Position numbers and translations under genes: made by a program. The notes under the pieces were generated by a model. That model worked only from the letters and a program-made list of their open reading frames with translations. It did no database searches and had not been told where the DNA came from. From the NCBI GenBank assembly GCA_052139835.1, contig JBKQVT010000166.1:1-59136 (forward strand): 59,136 bases of DNA, given 5' to 3'. Position 1 is the stretch's first letter; the number at the start of each line of letters is the position of its first letter. Positions 58,271 through 59,136 of the stretch are shown in pieces. Source of the DNA: JBKQVT01 sp052139835. GTDB lineage: Bacteria; Planctomycetota; Planctomycetia; Pirellulales; Thermoguttaceae.

Positions 58271-58358
58271 CGTAGGTCTCCTTGTTCACTGCCGGCCGCC
58301 CGCGGGCGGCGCGTCTTGCCTCAAAGAAAAATGCGTACTCCGCACCATCAGCCGTTCA

Positions 58359-58428
58359 CAGGGAGTGGCGGCAGCAAGCCGTCCCCGCAGGTCGTGGTTG
58401 ACATGGGCCACTGCCGCCAAGCTCCCTG
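58359..58428 (-). terminator. Stem-loop between gvpA and the rest of the cluster
   Basis: CAGGGAGTGGCGGCAG (58359-58374) pairs with CTGCCGCCAAGCTCCCTG (58411-58428), leaving a 36-nt loop. It lies in the 185-nt gap just downstream of gvpA. Partial termination or mRNA protection here would make gvpA transcripts more abundant than the downstream message, as expected for the major shell protein. There is no T-tract. Confidence 0.45.
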
Positions 58429-58455
58429 AAAACAGCCGATGAACGAGGCGCAACA

Positions 58456-58674
58456 CTACGCCGGCGTCGCCGCCGTGGCGGTCAGGCCAATCGCCTCGGC
58501 GTACTTCAAGTACGTCTCGACGCTGGCGATGACCACGCGGGCCTCGACCGACAGCAACTCGATCCCCACCAGAGAGACCTTCACGAAGGCATCGATCACA
58601 ATGCCCTTGTCCAGGATGCGGTCCACGACCTCGGAGAGGCTGGAAGAATCCATGGTCTTCTGAACTTTGGCCAT
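58456..58674 (-). CDS. gvpA: Major gas vesicle shell protein GvpA
   Basis: 72 aa. SSLSEVVDRILDKGIVIDAF, VKVSLVGIELLSVEARVVIA and SVETYLKYAEAIGLT follow the GvpA sequence nearly position by position, and the length is normal. GvpA assembles into the ribbed, water-excluding wall of gas vesicles. It is first in the cluster on the minus strand. An AAAGGG weak ribosome site lies 8-13 nt upstream. Confidence 0.96.
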   Translation of the reverse strand: MAKVQKTMDSSSLSEVVDRILDKGIVIDAFVKVSLVGIELLSVEARVVIASVETYLKYAEAIGLTATAATPA

Positions 58675-58858
58675 AGCACAAACCCTTTCACATCAGCAGC
58701 CGTGATCCCCTCGCCCCGAGGTAACGTCGCCCGAGGGTAAGGATCGAATGCGAGACCTCGTCGACTTACCTTCGCGGGCAACGCGGGTAATATTCCATTC
58801 GTCGCCCCGTCGCGGTCTTCTTGAGTTTCTCGTCGTCGACTGGTCTCATCGTGATTGA

Positions 58859-58886
58859 ACCATAAGTCATGCACGCAAGGCGTCAA
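58859..58886 (-). promoter_or_regulatory. Candidate promoter of the gvp cluster
   Basis: On the minus strand TTGACG (58886-58881), 16 nt, TATGGT (58864-58859), about 185 nt upstream of the gvpA start. The 58680-58990 region has no credible gene. Confidence 0.35.
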
Positions 58887-59036
58887 CTCGGTGCGGGAAA
58901 GTTTCCGCATCTTTGCCGGCGGCGCGGCGACGCGTCTCAGCGGGCGCGCCACGCGCGCGACGAAACAGACGCCGCGCAAAGTTCACCACCGAGACGAGCC
59001 GTAGGGTGGGTCGAGCCACCCCTGTAAAGGTCTTAC

Positions 59037-59136
59037 CTATGTTCGCATGGCGAGGATTCTGGCGGTAGATACATGATGAATTCGTTTGCCGCTGGTCTTC
59101 TTGGGCTGTTTGGTTTTCGGCCCACGCTTGTGCTTC
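59037..59136 (-). CDS. 3' end of a gene with a basic C-terminus (partial)
   Basis: The frame from base 59135 is open to a TAG at 59037 and reads KHKRGPKTKQPKKTSGKRIH then HVSTARILAMRT. It is strongly basic and Lys/Pro-rich. It may be the end of a nucleic-acid-binding protein. The gene begins beyond the window, so the call is weak. Confidence 0.35.
   Translation of the reverse strand, partial: KHKRGPKTKQPKKTSGKRIHHVSTARILAMRT

Noticed and set aside
58596..58979. 127-codon minus-strand frame overlapping gvpA
   Set aside because: It overlaps the unmistakable gvpA in another frame and has no family features; it is a shadow frame.
1..59136. tRNA and rRNA genes
   Set aside because: No T-arm consensus with a matching acceptor stem and no rRNA-like stretches were seen by eye; a covariance-model scan would be decisive.
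1..59136. Insertion sequences with transposase genes, integrases or phage genes
   Set aside because: No transposase, integrase or structural phage protein was recognised. The mobile DNA here consists of short non-coding palindromes only.

Overview
The window is GC-rich and almost certainly comes from a member of the Planctomycetota (Pirellulales/Thermogutta-like rather than a close relative of a model strain). The evidence is three DUF1559 prepilin-like proteins (Gly-Phe-Thr-Leu-Val-Glu leader, C-terminal His...Asp-Gly motif), one of them paired with a small carboxypeptidase-regulatory-like lipoprotein; a large membrane protein with the planctomycete 'YLKWFGIP' N-terminal domain and a C-terminal LamG-like fold; a VWA/MoxR/DUF58/BatA operon; and several small proteins of a kind I associate with this phylum. 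This is from recall of families, not from a search.

Layout. 1-6.3 kb: end of an unidentified gene, divergent DUF1559 genes, a coiled-coil protein and the large LamG-like membrane protein. 6.5-14 kb: bifunctional homocysteine methyltransferase/methylenetetrahydrofolate reductase, a DUF4190-like membrane protein, a lipoprotein/DUF1559 pair, a metallophosphoesterase and a GAF/receiver signalling protein. 14.4-21.4 kb: small membrane proteins, a coiled-coil protein with a Cys-rich zinc-finger-like segment, CCA-adding enzyme, a winged-helix/ferredoxin protein and a HicAB toxin-antitoxin pair. 21.4-29.9 kb: 4-alpha-glucanotransferase, two D-Ala-D-Ala-ligase-like ATP-grasp enzymes, a KamA-type lysine 2,3-aminomutase and a methyltransferase. 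30-37.3 kb: large VWA protein, MoxR ATPase, DUF58 protein and BatA-like protein. 37.4-47.7 kb: NHL-repeat lipoprotein, thioredoxin reductase, hypoxanthine phosphoribosyltransferase, two glycosyltransferases, ROK glucokinase and a TolC-family efflux lipoprotein. 47.8-49.2 kb: an NtrC-like regulator that has lost its catalytic motifs. 49.5-58.7 kb: a complete-looking gas vesicle (gvp) cluster on the minus strand.

The gvp cluster reads, in transcription order: gvpA, helical protein, gvpN, helical protein, gvpO, zinc ribbon, gvpF/L, gvpG, gvpJ/S-like, gvpK, gvpA/J-like, gvpH (Hsp20), a Cdc48-like double AAA+ ATPase, then two more gvpF/L genes. Three GvpA-family proteins and three GvpF/L proteins are present; no GvpC is visible. 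Many gene ends overlap or nearly touch, so most of the cluster should be co-transcribed.

The second theme is dispersed palindromic DNA. At least five classes of short repeats fill the intergenic gaps, and some have entered genes: an 81-bp in-frame REP-type element inside a gvpF gene, a REP pair at the 3' end of another gvpF flanked by a perfect 29-bp duplication of coding sequence, and a third REP pair filling the gap upstream of gvpO. The most unusual class is a family of mirror-image cassettes built from 7-nt tandem words (mostly GGAGTTA/GAAGTTA) around a short GC-rich core. In several genes the stop codon lies inside such a cassette.
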